This document shows positions 17,939 through 26,286 of a stretch of DNA of 64,000 nt, in pieces. A program made the position numbers and the translations under genes. The DNA comes from RGIG4079 sp045646905 (lineage in GTDB: Bacteria > Bacteroidota > Bacteroidia > Bacteroidales > Muribaculaceae): assembly GCA_045646905.1 (NCBI GenBank), contig JAZRLP010000018.1:74744-138743 (forward strand), written 5' to 3'. Each line of letters begins with the position of its first letter. Position 1 is the first letter of the stretch. The notes below the pieces were generated by a model, which worked only from the letters and a program-made list of their open reading frames with translations, had not been told where the DNA came from and did not search any database.

Positions 17939-18793
17939 ATGATTGAAGCAAAAAATTTAACCTTTAGCTACAGCCGCAAAAAAGCGCCTGTACTTAATGA
18001 TTTTTCCATCACAATTGATCGTGGGAAAATAAGCGGGCTGCTTGGCAAAAACGGAGCAGGCAAATCAACACTACTTTATCTCATCTCTGGACTACTAACG
18101 CCTCAAGATGGAGAAGTACTATTTGACGGCATCAACACACGCCGCCGATTACCTCAAACACTTCAAGAGATTTTCATCGTCCCCGAAGAGTTTGATTTAC
18201 CAGCTATCACGCTACTGGAATTCGTAGAGACCAATGCGCCACTCTACCCAAAATTCAGCATCGATGATATGACACGCTATCTACACCTATTTGACATGAC
18301 ATTAGAACTAAACCTCGGGGCATTATCAATGGGGGAAAAGAAAAAAGTGTATATGGCATTTGCTCTTGCCACCAACACCTCACTTCTACTCATGGACGAA
18401 CCCACCAATGGGCTTGATATCCCTGGCAAAAGTCAATTTCGCAAATTCATTGCTGCCGGAATGAACGACGACCGCAATATCATCATTTCAACACACCAAG
18501 TGCGCGACATTGACCAGCTCCTTGACCACATCATTATTATCAACAACAATGAAGTATTGCTTAATCACAACATCAATGAGATTACCGAAAAACTCATCTT
18601 TCGAAATACCGACACCCAACAAGTAAGCCCTGATGTATTACATATCCAGGCATCGGTATATGGTAATTCGGTAATACTTCCCAACTGCGACAACACCGAA
18701 AGTGATTTAAATCTCGAGAGTCTTTTCAATTTCGCAATCGAAAAGCCTCATATTATCAAAGAATATTTTAACCCCACAACTACACAATCATGA
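17939..18793 (+). CDS. ABC transporter ATP-binding protein (YtrB/BcrA-like)
   Basis: This 284-residue ATPase has Walker A 'GLLGKNGAGKSTLLYL', the signature 'LGALSMGEKKKVYMA' (a variant of LSGGQ, as in this exporter group), Walker B 'LLLMDEPTNGLDI' and the switch 'IISTHQVRDID'. It powers the permease encoded next to it at the inner membrane; the stop overlaps the next start by 4 nt. The GntR regulator three genes on is of the YtrA type, which usually controls such exporters and responds to cell-envelope antibiotics in Firmicutes. The substrate here is unknown. The locus is paralogous to the one at 48373-51090. Confidence 0.9.
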   Translation: MIEAKNLTFSYSRKKAPVLNDFSITIDRGKISGLLGKNGAGKSTLLYLISGLLTPQDGEVLFDGINTRRRLPQTLQEIFIVPEEFDLPAITLLEFVETNAPLYPKFSIDDMTRYLHLFDMTLELNLGALSMGEKKKVYMAFALATNTSLLLMDEPTNGLDIPGKSQFRKFIAAGMNDDRNIIISTHQVRDIDQLLDHIIIINNNEVLLNHNINEITEKLIFRNTDTQQVSPDVLHIQASVYGNSVILPNCDNTESDLNLESLFNFAIEKPHIIKEYFNPTTTQS

Positions 18794-19689
18794 AATCTTT
18801 ATCTAACAACATATCATTCATCCGACTCGGGTTTCTCATCAAAAAAGAACTAAAAGAATACCGCAAAACATTCATGTTGCGATCATTCATTTTAGTTGCA
18901 GCGTTAATTCTTTTGAGCATTTTCGTCGGCACCGCACACTCCGACGATTATGCCAGAACGCTTCAAAACATTAGGAGCAGCCACTCTCACAAATACGAAG
19001 CCGAAAACTACGAATATTACGGCGACGCACATCTTCAAGCGTTCGGTGTCCCTAATGACGATGCAAAAAAAGTGCTATTACTCACCTTTACATTTGCCTT
19101 CCCCATTGCCATAGCATTAAGCTGTTCATTTGCATTCGAGCGAATGAACTCCAAACAAAAACGCATCTCATTTCTTATGACACCAGCCACTGTCCTTGAA
19201 AAATATTTGGCTCGACTATTAATTGTTATTCCAGGAACTTTAATCATATTCTTCCTCGGATGTTTTATAAGCGACTTTGTTAGAGTCTTACTATTTTCTA
19301 TACCCTACCCATATGGAATAGTACAATTTATTGATGCCTCAGCCTTTCGTGAAATTTTCTTTGATTCAAAATCATTCTGGATAGGACCATTTCCCATCAT
19401 CGCAACCCTTTCACTATTCATCTCGTCGGTGTTCACACTTGGCAGTAGCATTTGGCCCAAAGCATCATTTCTTAAAACAGCTGGTGCTTGTGCAGCATTA
19501 TTCTTCTTCTATCTAATCATATTTTTAATGGTATTCCCTCGACATGGCCAACCTCTAATCGGTGTTATCCTTGACGACCCCAATAGTGCTGCAACTTTTG
19601 TAAACACATTATTTATTCTTGCATCCATATTCAATTTCACATTGAGTTATTTTCGACTTAAAGAGTCAGAAATAATCCAACGAATGTAA
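18790..19689 (+). CDS. ABC transporter permease
   Basis: The 299-residue membrane protein shows about six hydrophobic segments, including 'FILVAALILLSIFVGTA', 'LLTFTFAFPIAIALSCSFAF' and 'TAGACAALFFFYLIIFLMV'. The soluble stretch between the first two helices is rich in His/Tyr. The motif 'ISFLMTPATVLEKYLARLL' is common in Bacteroidetes ABC-2 type permeases. It overlaps the ATPase gene by 4 nt, so the two almost certainly form one complex. Confidence 0.85.
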   Translation: MKSLSNNISFIRLGFLIKKELKEYRKTFMLRSFILVAALILLSIFVGTAHSDDYARTLQNIRSSHSHKYEAENYEYYGDAHLQAFGVPNDDAKKVLLLTFTFAFPIAIALSCSFAFERMNSKQKRISFLMTPATVLEKYLARLLIVIPGTLIIFFLGCFISDFVRVLLFSIPYPYGIVQFIDASAFREIFFDSKSFWIGPFPIIATLSLFISSVFTLGSSIWPKASFLKTAGACAALFFFYLIIFLMVFPRHGQPLIGVILDDPNSAATFVNTLFILASIFNFTLSYFRLKESEIIQRM

Positions 19690-19700
19690 AATTTACGCCT

Positions 19701-20072
19701 ATGAATTTCCAAGAAAATAAACCCATATTTCAGCAACTCGCCGACCGCATTTGCGACGATATCCTACTGGGAAAATATTGCGACCACGATCGCATACCCT
19801 CGGTAAGAGAATACGCTGCGACCGTTGAAGTCAACGCCAACACCGTAATGCGCACCTACGATTTGCTCCAAAATCTTGACATCATATATAATCGTCGAGG
19901 CATTGGTTACTTCATTAGCCCCGATGCAAAAAAGAAAATCTATAAAATGAAACAAGAATCATTTCTCAACGACGAAATAGAATATTTCTTTCGCCAACTC
20001 CTCACACTTGGAATTGACAGCGACAAATTAGCAAACCTTTACAAAGAATATTGCAACAACCACAAAAATTAA
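19701..20072 (+). CDS. GntR-family regulator, YtrA subfamily
   Basis: The 123-residue product consists of an N-terminal winged helix ('NKPIFQQLADRICDDILLG', 'RIPSVREYAATVEVNANTV') and a short C-terminal helical dimerisation tail with no ligand-binding domain, as in the YtrA subfamily. Such regulators usually repress their own ABC operon. The gene follows the permease by 11 nt. Confidence 0.88.
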   Translation: MNFQENKPIFQQLADRICDDILLGKYCDHDRIPSVREYAATVEVNANTVMRTYDLLQNLDIIYNRRGIGYFISPDAKKKIYKMKQESFLNDEIEYFFRQLLTLGIDSDKLANLYKEYCNNHKN

Positions 20073-20076
20073 AAAA

Positions 20077-20700
20077 ATGAAAACTACCAGCAAAATACTA
20101 CTAATAGGACTAATTGGGGCATTCATATGCATCATCGCTGTCCTCCGCCCATATAACGCTCCATCGATTGAACTACACAACAACGATGAATTATTAGTCA
20201 TTGATAGTGATTCCACAACAACTCCCATCTCTATTAATGTCAACAATATTGCCATATATGGCAACACCGACTATCAATATATGGGGTGTAAAGCTCGAAT
20301 CATATGTTCCGACACAACTACCCCTAAAATCACTATTCCTAATGCGATTAAACAATACATAGAAATAAAAGAGACCTCCGACTCGCTCATTATAACATCT
20401 AACTTTCCTATGTCAGACGACAAACCTATGATGAGAAGCATCTTTGAGGAATCTTGCATCTACATCTTCACCAAAAAACCTAGTTACATATTCAATAAAT
20501 CAAAAATCAACACCACTATATGCGATCTTCAAACCGACACATTTGCTATTTCGGGCGAGGATATCGATTTCAATAATTGCAAAATAAACCACTTAAATTG
20601 CACATACGGCAGCAATCCTTCTTTCTACAAAACAGATATTGGCTCAATATCCGCTCTTGAGACACCCGAGCTATGGAGCATTTATTGGGCAAATTATTAA
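20077..20700 (+). CDS. Membrane-anchored protein of unknown function
   Basis: The 207-residue product has one N-terminal membrane segment ('ILLIGLIGAFICIIAVL', residues about 6-23) and a beta-rich, Asn/Asp-rich remainder that would lie in the periplasm. The strand pattern with repeated 'N-x-T/C' turns recalls the DUF2807-type beta-solenoids often coded beside such transporters, but the family is not recognised with certainty. It begins 4 nt after the gntR stop and ends before a strong terminator, so it belongs to the ABC/GntR operon. Confidence 0.7.
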   Translation: MKTTSKILLIGLIGAFICIIAVLRPYNAPSIELHNNDELLVIDSDSTTTPISINVNNIAIYGNTDYQYMGCKARIICSDTTTPKITIPNAIKQYIEIKETSDSLIITSNFPMSDDKPMMRSIFEESCIYIFTKKPSYIFNKSKINTTICDLQTDTFAISGEDIDFNNCKINHLNCTYGSNPSFYKTDIGSISALETPELWSIYWANY

Positions 20701-20722
20701 ATACTACTAATACTCTTATATC

Positions 20723-20758
20723 AAATAGGTGTATCCAATGATTGATACACCTATTTTT
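20723..20758 (+). terminator. Terminator of the first ABC/GntR operon
   Basis: A perfect 13-bp stem, AAATAGGTGTATC (20723-20735) with 20744-20756, is followed by T residues. Confidence 0.9.
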
Positions 20759-20905
20759 ATTTATTTTCCCCACTAAATTATCGCAAACACACATTATAAT
20801 TCCCACCCAACTAAATTTAATCGGCACACAAATCTTATAAATTGCCTCTATCCTCACTCCTCGCACACCATCATTGCTTTACATTAAAACTTTTTTCTTA
20901 AATTC

Positions 20906-20937
20906 TTTGATTATAAGCAAATAAATTCGTACCTTTG
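20906..20937 (+). promoter_or_regulatory. Promoter of rplM-rpsI-rpsB-tsf
   Basis: TTTG (20906-20909) and TACCTTTG (20930-20937, then CAG), spacing 20 nt. A close match to the Bacteroidetes consensus. Confidence 0.8.
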
Positions 20938-20981
20938 CAGTCCGATTATGTCCAATTAATAACCCCGACATGTCAATATGA

Positions 20982-21011
20982 CGATACTTCTGGCCGAGTA
21001 TCGGCATTTTT
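20982..21011 (+). promoter_or_regulatory. Terminator-like hairpin in the rplM leader
   Basis: CGATACT (20982-20988) pairs with AGTATCG (20997-21003), with T5 at 21007-21011, all about 40 nt before the rplM start. It could serve as an attenuator or ribosomal-protein binding site (inference). Confidence 0.45.
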
Positions 21012-21049
21012 GCGGTCATTTTATTTAACTATTAATCAAACATTTAAAC

Positions 21050-21529
21050 GTGGATACTTTAAGTTACAAAACCGTATCTCCTAACGCTCAAAGCGTAAAT
21101 CGCGAATGGGTCGTTATCGATGCAACTGACCAAGTTCTTGGTCGTCTTTGCGCTAAAGTTGCGAAAATTCTTCGTGGCAAGCACAAACCATCATATTCTC
21201 CAAACGTAGAATGTGGTGACAATGTAATCATCATCAATGCCGAAAAAGTAGTTCTTACTGGCAAAAAGATGACTGACAAAACTTACCTCCGTTACACTGG
21301 CTATCCAGGTGGTCAACGCGAAGCTACTCCTGAAATTCTTATCAAAAAGTCTTTCAACAAACACATCAAACCAGGATACCACCCATTGTATCTTCAAGTG
21401 ATGAAAGGTATGCTTCCTAAAAATCGTCTTGGTCGTCGCATTATTGGCAACCTTCATGTATATAACGGACCAGAGCATCCTCATGCAGCTCAAAACCCAA
21501 AAGTAATTGACCTCAACACAATTAAATAA
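21050..21529 (+). CDS. rplM: 50S ribosomal protein uL13
   Basis: The 159-residue uL13 is an early large-subunit assembly protein. 'VVIDATDQVLGRLCAKVA' and 'GMLPKNRLGRRIIGNLHVY' are family hallmarks. The start is a GTG at 21050, since no ATG is in frame upstream and the N-terminus 'MDTLSYKT' matches Bacteroidales uL13. It is first in the uL13-uS9-uS2-EF-Ts operon, 7 nt before rpsI. Confidence 0.96.
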   Translation: MDTLSYKTVSPNAQSVNREWVVIDATDQVLGRLCAKVAKILRGKHKPSYSPNVECGDNVIIINAEKVVLTGKKMTDKTYLRYTGYPGGQREATPEILIKKSFNKHIKPGYHPLYLQVMKGMLPKNRLGRRIIGNLHVYNGPEHPHAAQNPKVIDLNTIK

Positions 21530-21536
21530 TTGAAGT

Positions 21537-21959
21537 ATGGAAACAGTTAACGCAGTAGGCCGTCGTAAGGCCGCCATCGCACGAGTAATCGTTAAAGAAG
21601 GCAATGGTACAATCACCATTAACAAGCGACCAATCGAAGTATATTTCCCTTCTTCTATACTTCAATATATCGTAAAACAACCACTTTTGACTCTTGATGT
21701 AGTTGAAAAATATGACATCAATGTAAATCTTGATGGTGGTGGTTACAAAGGACAAGCTGAAGCACTTCGTCTTGCTATCGCTCGTGCTCTTGTAAAAATC
21801 AATCCCGAAGACAAACCAGCTTTACGCGCTGAAGGTTTCATGACCCGCGACCCTCGTTCAGTAGAACGCAAAAAACCTGGTCAACCAAAAGCTCGCAAAC
21901 GCTTCCAATTCTCAAAACGTGAATATTTTTGGTGCGTTATTCACACCAATATATTATAG
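21537..21959 (+). CDS. rpsI: 30S ribosomal protein uS9 with unusual C-terminal extension
   Basis: The 140-residue product is uS9. 'NAVGRRKAAIARV', 'GGGYKGQAEALRLAIARAL' and 'TRDPRSVERKKPGQPKARKR' are diagnostic. In the family the chain normally ends 'FSKR', whose arginine contacts the P-site tRNA. Here the frame runs on for 12 residues after 'FSKR' ('EYFWCVIHTNIL') to a TAG. Changing the first extra codon GAA to TAA would restore the usual end. The extension may be real, a recent stop-loss mutation or a sequence error (see findings). Confidence 0.93.
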   Translation: METVNAVGRRKAAIARVIVKEGNGTITINKRPIEVYFPSSILQYIVKQPLLTLDVVEKYDINVNLDGGGYKGQAEALRLAIARALVKINPEDKPALRAEGFMTRDPRSVERKKPGQPKARKRFQFSKREYFWCVIHTNIL

Positions 21960-22047
21960 AGTGTTTAGTATCTAAATCTTTGAGATGGACACGTTCCCTA
22001 CTCACTGATTGTAATTATTAAGAACGTAAACAACATTATTAAAAAAA
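21960..22047 (+). promoter_or_regulatory. rpsI-rpsB intercistronic leader
   Basis: An 88-nt gap separates rpsI and rpsB inside an otherwise tight operon. No promoter box is seen. A small stem TTGGTG/CACCAA lies just before it, within the extended end of rpsI. The gap could bind uS2 for autoregulation, as in other bacteria, but no known motif was recognised. Confidence 0.3.
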
Positions 22048-22845
22048 ATGTCAACACCTACATTTGAACAACTTCTCGAAGCAGGTTGCCATTTCGGTCA
22101 CCTTAAAAGAAAATGGAATCCTGCTATGGCTCCTTACATCTTCATGGAGCGCAATGGTATCCACATTATCGACCTCTACAAGACTGTAGCTAAAGTTGAA
22201 GAAGCTGCTGCAGCTCTTAAGAGCATAGCTAAATCAGGCAAAAAAGTGCTTTTCGTTGCTACTAAAAAGCAAGCTAAACAAGTTATTGCCGACAAAGCAA
22301 ACTCAGTTGGTATGCCTTACGTTATTGAACGTTGGCCAGGCGGTATGCTTACCAACTTTACAACTATCCGCAAGGCTGTTAAGAAAATGACTGCTATCGA
22401 CAAAATGATTAAAGATGGCACTTTTGACAACCTTTCAAAACGCGAAAAACTTCAAGTAACTCGTCAACGCGCTAAACTTGAAAAGACTCTTGGTTCAATC
22501 GCTGACCTCAACCGTCTTCCATCAGCTCTTTTCGTTGTTGACGTAATGAAAGAACACATCGCTGTTGCTGAAGCTAATCGTCTTGGTATCCCCGTATTTG
22601 CTATGGTAGATACTAACTCTGATCCTTCAAACATTGATTTCGTTATCCCTGCTAACGATGATGCTTCAAAATCAATTGAAATCATCCTCGACACTGTATG
22701 TTCAGCTATGGCAGAAGGTATCGAAGAACGCAAAGCTGAAAAAGTTGACACTGTAGCTGCTGGTGAAGGCGAAGTTGCACCTGCTCCTAAAAAAGGTCGT
22801 TCTCGCATCAACAGAACTAAAGAAGCTACAACTGAAGAAGCTTAA
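22048..22845 (+). CDS. rpsB: 30S ribosomal protein uS2
   Basis: The 265-residue product is uS2. 'QLLEAGCHFGHLKRKWNPAM', 'VIERWPGGMLTNFTTI' and 'FVVDVMKEHIAVAEANRLG' are typical. An acidic/basic tail of about 30 residues follows the conserved core, as in other Bacteroidales. It is paired with tsf 40 nt downstream. Confidence 0.97.
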   Translation: MSTPTFEQLLEAGCHFGHLKRKWNPAMAPYIFMERNGIHIIDLYKTVAKVEEAAAALKSIAKSGKKVLFVATKKQAKQVIADKANSVGMPYVIERWPGGMLTNFTTIRKAVKKMTAIDKMIKDGTFDNLSKREKLQVTRQRAKLEKTLGSIADLNRLPSALFVVDVMKEHIAVAEANRLGIPVFAMVDTNSDPSNIDFVIPANDDASKSIEIILDTVCSAMAEGIEERKAEKVDTVAAGEGEVAPAPKKGRSRINRTKEATTEEA

Positions 22846-22885
22846 TTAAAAACATTTATTAATCGACATTAAAACTATCACAGAT

Positions 22886-23881
22886 ATGGCAGTTACAATG
22901 GCAGAAATCAGCAAACTTCGTCAAATGACAGGTGCTGGTATGATGGATTGCAAAAAAGCTTTGACCGAAGCCGAAAACGACATGGACAAAGCGATTGAAA
23001 TCCTCCGCAAAAAAGGTCAAGCTGTTGCCGCTAAACGTGAAGACCGCAATGCAGCTGAAGGTTGCGTTCTTGGTCAATCTACCGGCGAATATGCAGCAGT
23101 AGTTGCTCTTAATTGCGAAACTGACTTCGTTGCTAAAAACGCAGGTTTCGTTAGCCTCACTAAATCAATCCTTGCTGCAGCTGTTGAAGCTAAAGCTAAA
23201 AGCCTTGATGAAGTTAAAGCTCTTGAAATCAACGGTCAAAAAATCGCTGACCTCATCGTTGATGAATCAGGTAAGACTGGCGAAAAAATGGAACTTGGTG
23301 CATTTGAATATGTAGAAGCTCCTGCAACAGTTGCTTACAACCACTTCGGCAACAAACTTGCTACTCTCGTTGCTTTCAACAAAGCTGGCATCGCTGAGCA
23401 AGTTTACAAAAATGTAGCTATGCAAGTTGCAGCGATGAATCCTATCGCTGTTGACGAATGCGATGTTGCTGAAGAAGTAAAAGAAAAAGAAATTGCTGTA
23501 GCTATCGAAAAAACTAAAGCTGAACAAGTACAAAAAGCAGTTGACGCAGCATTGAAAAAAGCTGGTATCAACCCTGCTCATGTTGACTCAGAAGACCACA
23601 TGGAAAGCAACAAAGCTAAAGGTTGGATTACTGAAGAAGATGTTGTTAAAGCTAAAGAAATCATCGCTACCGTTTCAGCTGAAAAAGCAGCTAACCTTCC
23701 TGAAGCTATGATTCAAAACATCGCTAAAGGTCGCCTTGGCAAATTCTTGAAAGAAGTTTGCTTGTTGAACCAAGACGATGTAACAAGCGAAGACAAAAAG
23801 ACTGTACGCGAATCATTGAAAGCAGTTGACGCTGAATTAAGCGTTGTTTCTTTCAAACGCGTTAATCTTAATGTAGACTAA
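22886..23881 (+). CDS. tsf: Elongation factor Ts
   Basis: This 331-residue nucleotide-exchange factor regenerates EF-Tu-GTP. The N-terminal UBA-like region 'LRQMTGAGMMDCKKALTEA' and the core 'NCETDFVAKNAGFVSL' (including the TDFV motif) are intact. The start could be ATG 22886 or 22898 ('MAEISKL'); the first is kept. The operon ends at the terminator at 23913. Confidence 0.96.
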   Translation: MAVTMAEISKLRQMTGAGMMDCKKALTEAENDMDKAIEILRKKGQAVAAKREDRNAAEGCVLGQSTGEYAAVVALNCETDFVAKNAGFVSLTKSILAAAVEAKAKSLDEVKALEINGQKIADLIVDESGKTGEKMELGAFEYVEAPATVAYNHFGNKLATLVAFNKAGIAEQVYKNVAMQVAAMNPIAVDECDVAEEVKEKEIAVAIEKTKAEQVQKAVDAALKKAGINPAHVDSEDHMESNKAKGWITEEDVVKAKEIIATVSAEKAANLPEAMIQNIAKGRLGKFLKEVCLLNQDDVTSEDKKTVRESLKAVDAELSVVSFKRVNLNVD

Positions 23882-23912
23882 TCTTGTAGTCATAACATCT
23901 CAACATAGAAAG

Positions 23913-23945
23913 AGCCGACAACCATGTGTTGCCGGCTTTTTCGTT
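23913..23945 (+). terminator. Terminator of the rplM-tsf operon
   Basis: The stem AGCCGaCAAC/GTTGcCGGCT is followed by a T run, 30 nt after tsf. Confidence 0.85.
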
Positions 23946-24067
23946 TTCATGCCCTACCATAAAAGACAATTTACATTAGAGATTACATTTGTGTGCAATA
24001 GCCCCAGCGCAAAGGCAATTACATTAGCATCAATAAATCACATACATATCTATCATAGCCAATGAAA

Positions 24068-24103
24068 ATAAAAAAAAGCGGAAAGCCTTGTAGCAATCCG
24101 CTT
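24068..24103 (-). terminator. Terminator of the HU gene
   Basis: On the minus strand AAGCGGA (24097-24103 read backwards) pairs with its complement at 24076-24082, followed by a T run. Confidence 0.75.
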
Positions 24104-24129
24104 ATTCTTTTAAGTAATTAAGAAATATC

Positions 24130-24402
24130 TTATTTTACTTTTGCGTTAAGTTCAGCACCAGCTTTGAATTTCACAGCTTTGCGAGCAGGAATTTCAATTT
24201 TTTCTTTTGTGCGTGGGTTGATACCAGTGCGAGCACCTTTTTCAGATACAGAGAAAGTACCGAAACCAAGAAGAGCAACTTTGTCGTTAGCTGCGAGTGC
24301 ACCACCGATAGCTTCGATAGCAGCATCTAATGCGTTTTTAGCATCTACTTTAGTAATGTTTGCTTTTTCAGCAATAGCATTGATAAGTTCTGTTTTGTTC
24401 AT
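24130..24402 (-). CDS. HU-family DNA-binding protein
   Basis: This 90-residue histone-like protein bends and compacts DNA as a dimer. The signature 'GFGTFSVSEKGARTGINPRT' covers the DNA-binding arm, and the N-terminus 'MNKTELINAIAEKA' is canonical. It is monocistronic, with its own promoter (24444-24473) and terminator. Confidence 0.96.
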   Translation of the reverse strand: MNKTELINAIAEKANITKVDAKNALDAAIEAIGGALAANDKVALLGFGTFSVSEKGARTGINPRTKEKIEIPARKAVKFKAGAELNAKVK

Positions 24403-24443
24403 AATAAATTATTGTTAATTAGATTTGTATGGTATATCTATTG

Positions 24444-24473
24444 CAAAAGTAATGTAAAATTCTGAAAAACAAA
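24444..24473 (-). promoter_or_regulatory. Promoter of the HU gene
   Basis: On the minus strand a -7 TACTTTTG (24444-24451) and a -33 TTTG (24470-24473) are separated by 18 nt. Confidence 0.7.
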
Positions 24474-24545
24474 AAAAAAATGCAAAAAAAAGACACATAA
24501 CTACTCCATTCGCCCCATTCTGCAACAAAAACCAACTTTTTTCGT

Positions 24546-24553
24546 TAATTTTG
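24546..24553 (+). promoter_or_regulatory. -7 box of the rhomboid operon
   Basis: TAATTTTG matches TAnnTTTG 43 nt before the first rhomboid gene. No clear -33 element. Confidence 0.5.
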
Positions 24554-24596
24554 TAGAGATTATAACGATTTAAAGTTCAATTTCAGAAAAAAAATA

Positions 24597-25358
24597 ATGT
24601 TTAATAATTCAATAATCAGCAACATGCCCCCTGTCACAAAAAATCTTATTATTGTGAACTTTATCATATGGGCAGCAATGGAACTATTTCCTCAAGAGAT
24701 AGGAGTGATGATGGATCGCCATTGTGGTTTGCACTATTTTCTATCCGACAATTTCATTGCCTCACAATTTATCACATACCAATTTGTCCACGCCGATTTC
24801 ACCCATCTATTTTTCAACATGTTTGCACTATTCATGTTTGGCATCGCTATTGAACAAATAATGGGGTCTAAACGCTTTCTCTCCTACTATTTAATATGTG
24901 GCATAGGTGCTGGATTGATTCAAATGGGCGTAAACGCAATAGAACTGCATCAACTAACTCAAAGCGCCCTCGAAGCAGATTTGCCATTTAAAATCCAAAA
25001 TGGTCATGTATGGGTTAGCCAAACCATTGATTACTCCAGTATCCAAAGCATTTTTAATAGCATTGAAATTCTTATCAACATGCCCACTGTAGGAGCTTCG
25101 GGTGCTATATATGGCATATTATTGGCATTTGGTGTATTTTTCCCCAACAATCCTATTTATATAATGTTTATCCCCTATCCTATCAAAGCAAAATGGGTAA
25201 TCGTGGGATATGCAGCAATCGAGTTAATGCTCGGCATGGGTCATGCCAACACTGGCATCGCACACTTTGCACACCTTGGTGGTATGATTTTTGGATTCTT
25301 AATGATTCTTTATTGGAAAAAGACAGGAACTATTCGCAAAAATGACAACTACTATTAA
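24597..25358 (+). CDS. Rhomboid-family intramembrane serine protease
   Basis: The 253-residue protein has about six membrane helices. It carries the catalytic serine motif 'GASGAIYGIL' (GxSG), a later helix with 'HFAHLGGMIFGF' supplying the catalytic histidine, and 'HADFTHLFFNMFALFMFG', the typical helix 2 His/Asn pair. It would cleave transmembrane substrates within the inner membrane. It overlaps the next rhomboid gene by 17 nt, and that gene overlaps the EEP gene by 4 nt, so the three form one operon. Confidence 0.93.
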   Translation: MFNNSIISNMPPVTKNLIIVNFIIWAAMELFPQEIGVMMDRHCGLHYFLSDNFIASQFITYQFVHADFTHLFFNMFALFMFGIAIEQIMGSKRFLSYYLICGIGAGLIQMGVNAIELHQLTQSALEADLPFKIQNGHVWVSQTIDYSSIQSIFNSIEILINMPTVGASGAIYGILLAFGVFFPNNPIYIMFIPYPIKAKWVIVGYAAIELMLGMGHANTGIAHFAHLGGMIFGFLMILYWKKTGTIRKNDNYY

Positions 25359-26286
25359 CAAAATATCATTTCACTGGAAAACCGCCTCATGGTTACTTAA
25401 GATAGTATATATCAACATTGCTATCTTCTTAGTGCTACGCATATTGGCAGTAGTGGGCTTTTTCCTAAATATAAATGTCACCGAATGGATAAAATGGATT
25501 GAGTGCCCATCGTCTATTGCCAACTTCATTCAACAGCCATGGGCGATTATCACATATATGTTTGCACAATTTGATGTGCTACACATATTATTCAATATGC
25601 TATGGTTATATGGGTTTGGGAAATTATTCCTCGAGTTCAATTCACAAAAACAATTACTTGCACTATACATTTATGGTGGCATATTAGGTGCATTGGTATT
25701 TATGGCCGGTTACAACCTACTACCAGTGTTTGAAGGGCACACAGGTTGGCTCATCGGCTCATCGGCATCGGCCATTGCAATAGTTATAGCCACAGCAATT
25801 CTCAACCCCGAATACAAAGTTGGGCTACTTTTCATTGGGCAAATTTCATTAAAATGGATTGCAATTATCACTCTTGCCATCTTCTTCCTCGGGCTATCGG
25901 GAGAGAATTCTGGCGGACATATGGCGCACTTTGGTGGAGCATTAGCAGGAGCATTATATGGTATAATGATGCGTAAAGGAACCGACATCACACGGCCGTT
26001 CAACAAGTTCCTCGATAGCATTGCCAACACTTTTTACTCTATCAAAGATTTTAAATTCACTCGGTCTAAAGCAAAAAGCCCCAAAGCCAAGAAATGGGAT
26101 AGCAACAGCAGCAATTCGCAATCGCAAAAAGATTCAAAGGGAGCACCCTCGGGCAAGGCATCGGCATCTCCCGAAGACCAAGCCGAACTTGATAAGATTC
26201 TCGACAAGATAAAAAAATCGGGCTACACTGCCCTATCGGCCGAAGAGAAGAAACGATTATTTGATGTAAGCAAACGCATAAAATGA
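25342..26286 (+). CDS. Second rhomboid-family protease with C-terminal cytoplasmic tail
   Basis: The product has 314 residues. The membrane part (about 15-205) has the helix-2 motif 'FDVLHILFNMLWLYGFG', a serine loop 'GSSASAIAIV' in which the usual final Gly of GxSG is Ala, and 'GHMAHFGGALAGALYG' with the catalytic histidine. Activity is likely but not certain. A hydrophilic linker rich in Ser/Lys/Gln leads to a conserved C-terminal helix pair (about 275-314, 'LDKILDKIKKSGYTALSAEE') of the DUF6576 type found on Bacteroidetes rhomboids. Overlapping genes suggest a functional pair with the preceding rhomboid. Confidence 0.88.
   Translation: MTTTINKISFHWKTASWLLKIVYINIAIFLVLRILAVVGFFLNINVTEWIKWIECPSSIANFIQQPWAIITYMFAQFDVLHILFNMLWLYGFGKLFLEFNSQKQLLALYIYGGILGALVFMAGYNLLPVFEGHTGWLIGSSASAIAIVIATAILNPEYKVGLLFIGQISLKWIAIITLAIFFLGLSGENSGGHMAHFGGALAGALYGIMMRKGTDITRPFNKFLDSIANTFYSIKDFKFTRSKAKSPKAKKWDSNSSNSQSQKDSKGAPSGKASASPEDQAELDKILDKIKKSGYTALSAEEKKRLFDVSKRIK

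Larger units (their letters stand above)
20701..21049. other. Intergenic region before the rplM operon
   Basis: No gene is seen. It holds the ABC operon terminator (20723-20756), the rplM promoter (20906-20937) and a 110-nt leader with a hairpin plus T run (20982-21011). Confidence 0.7.
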
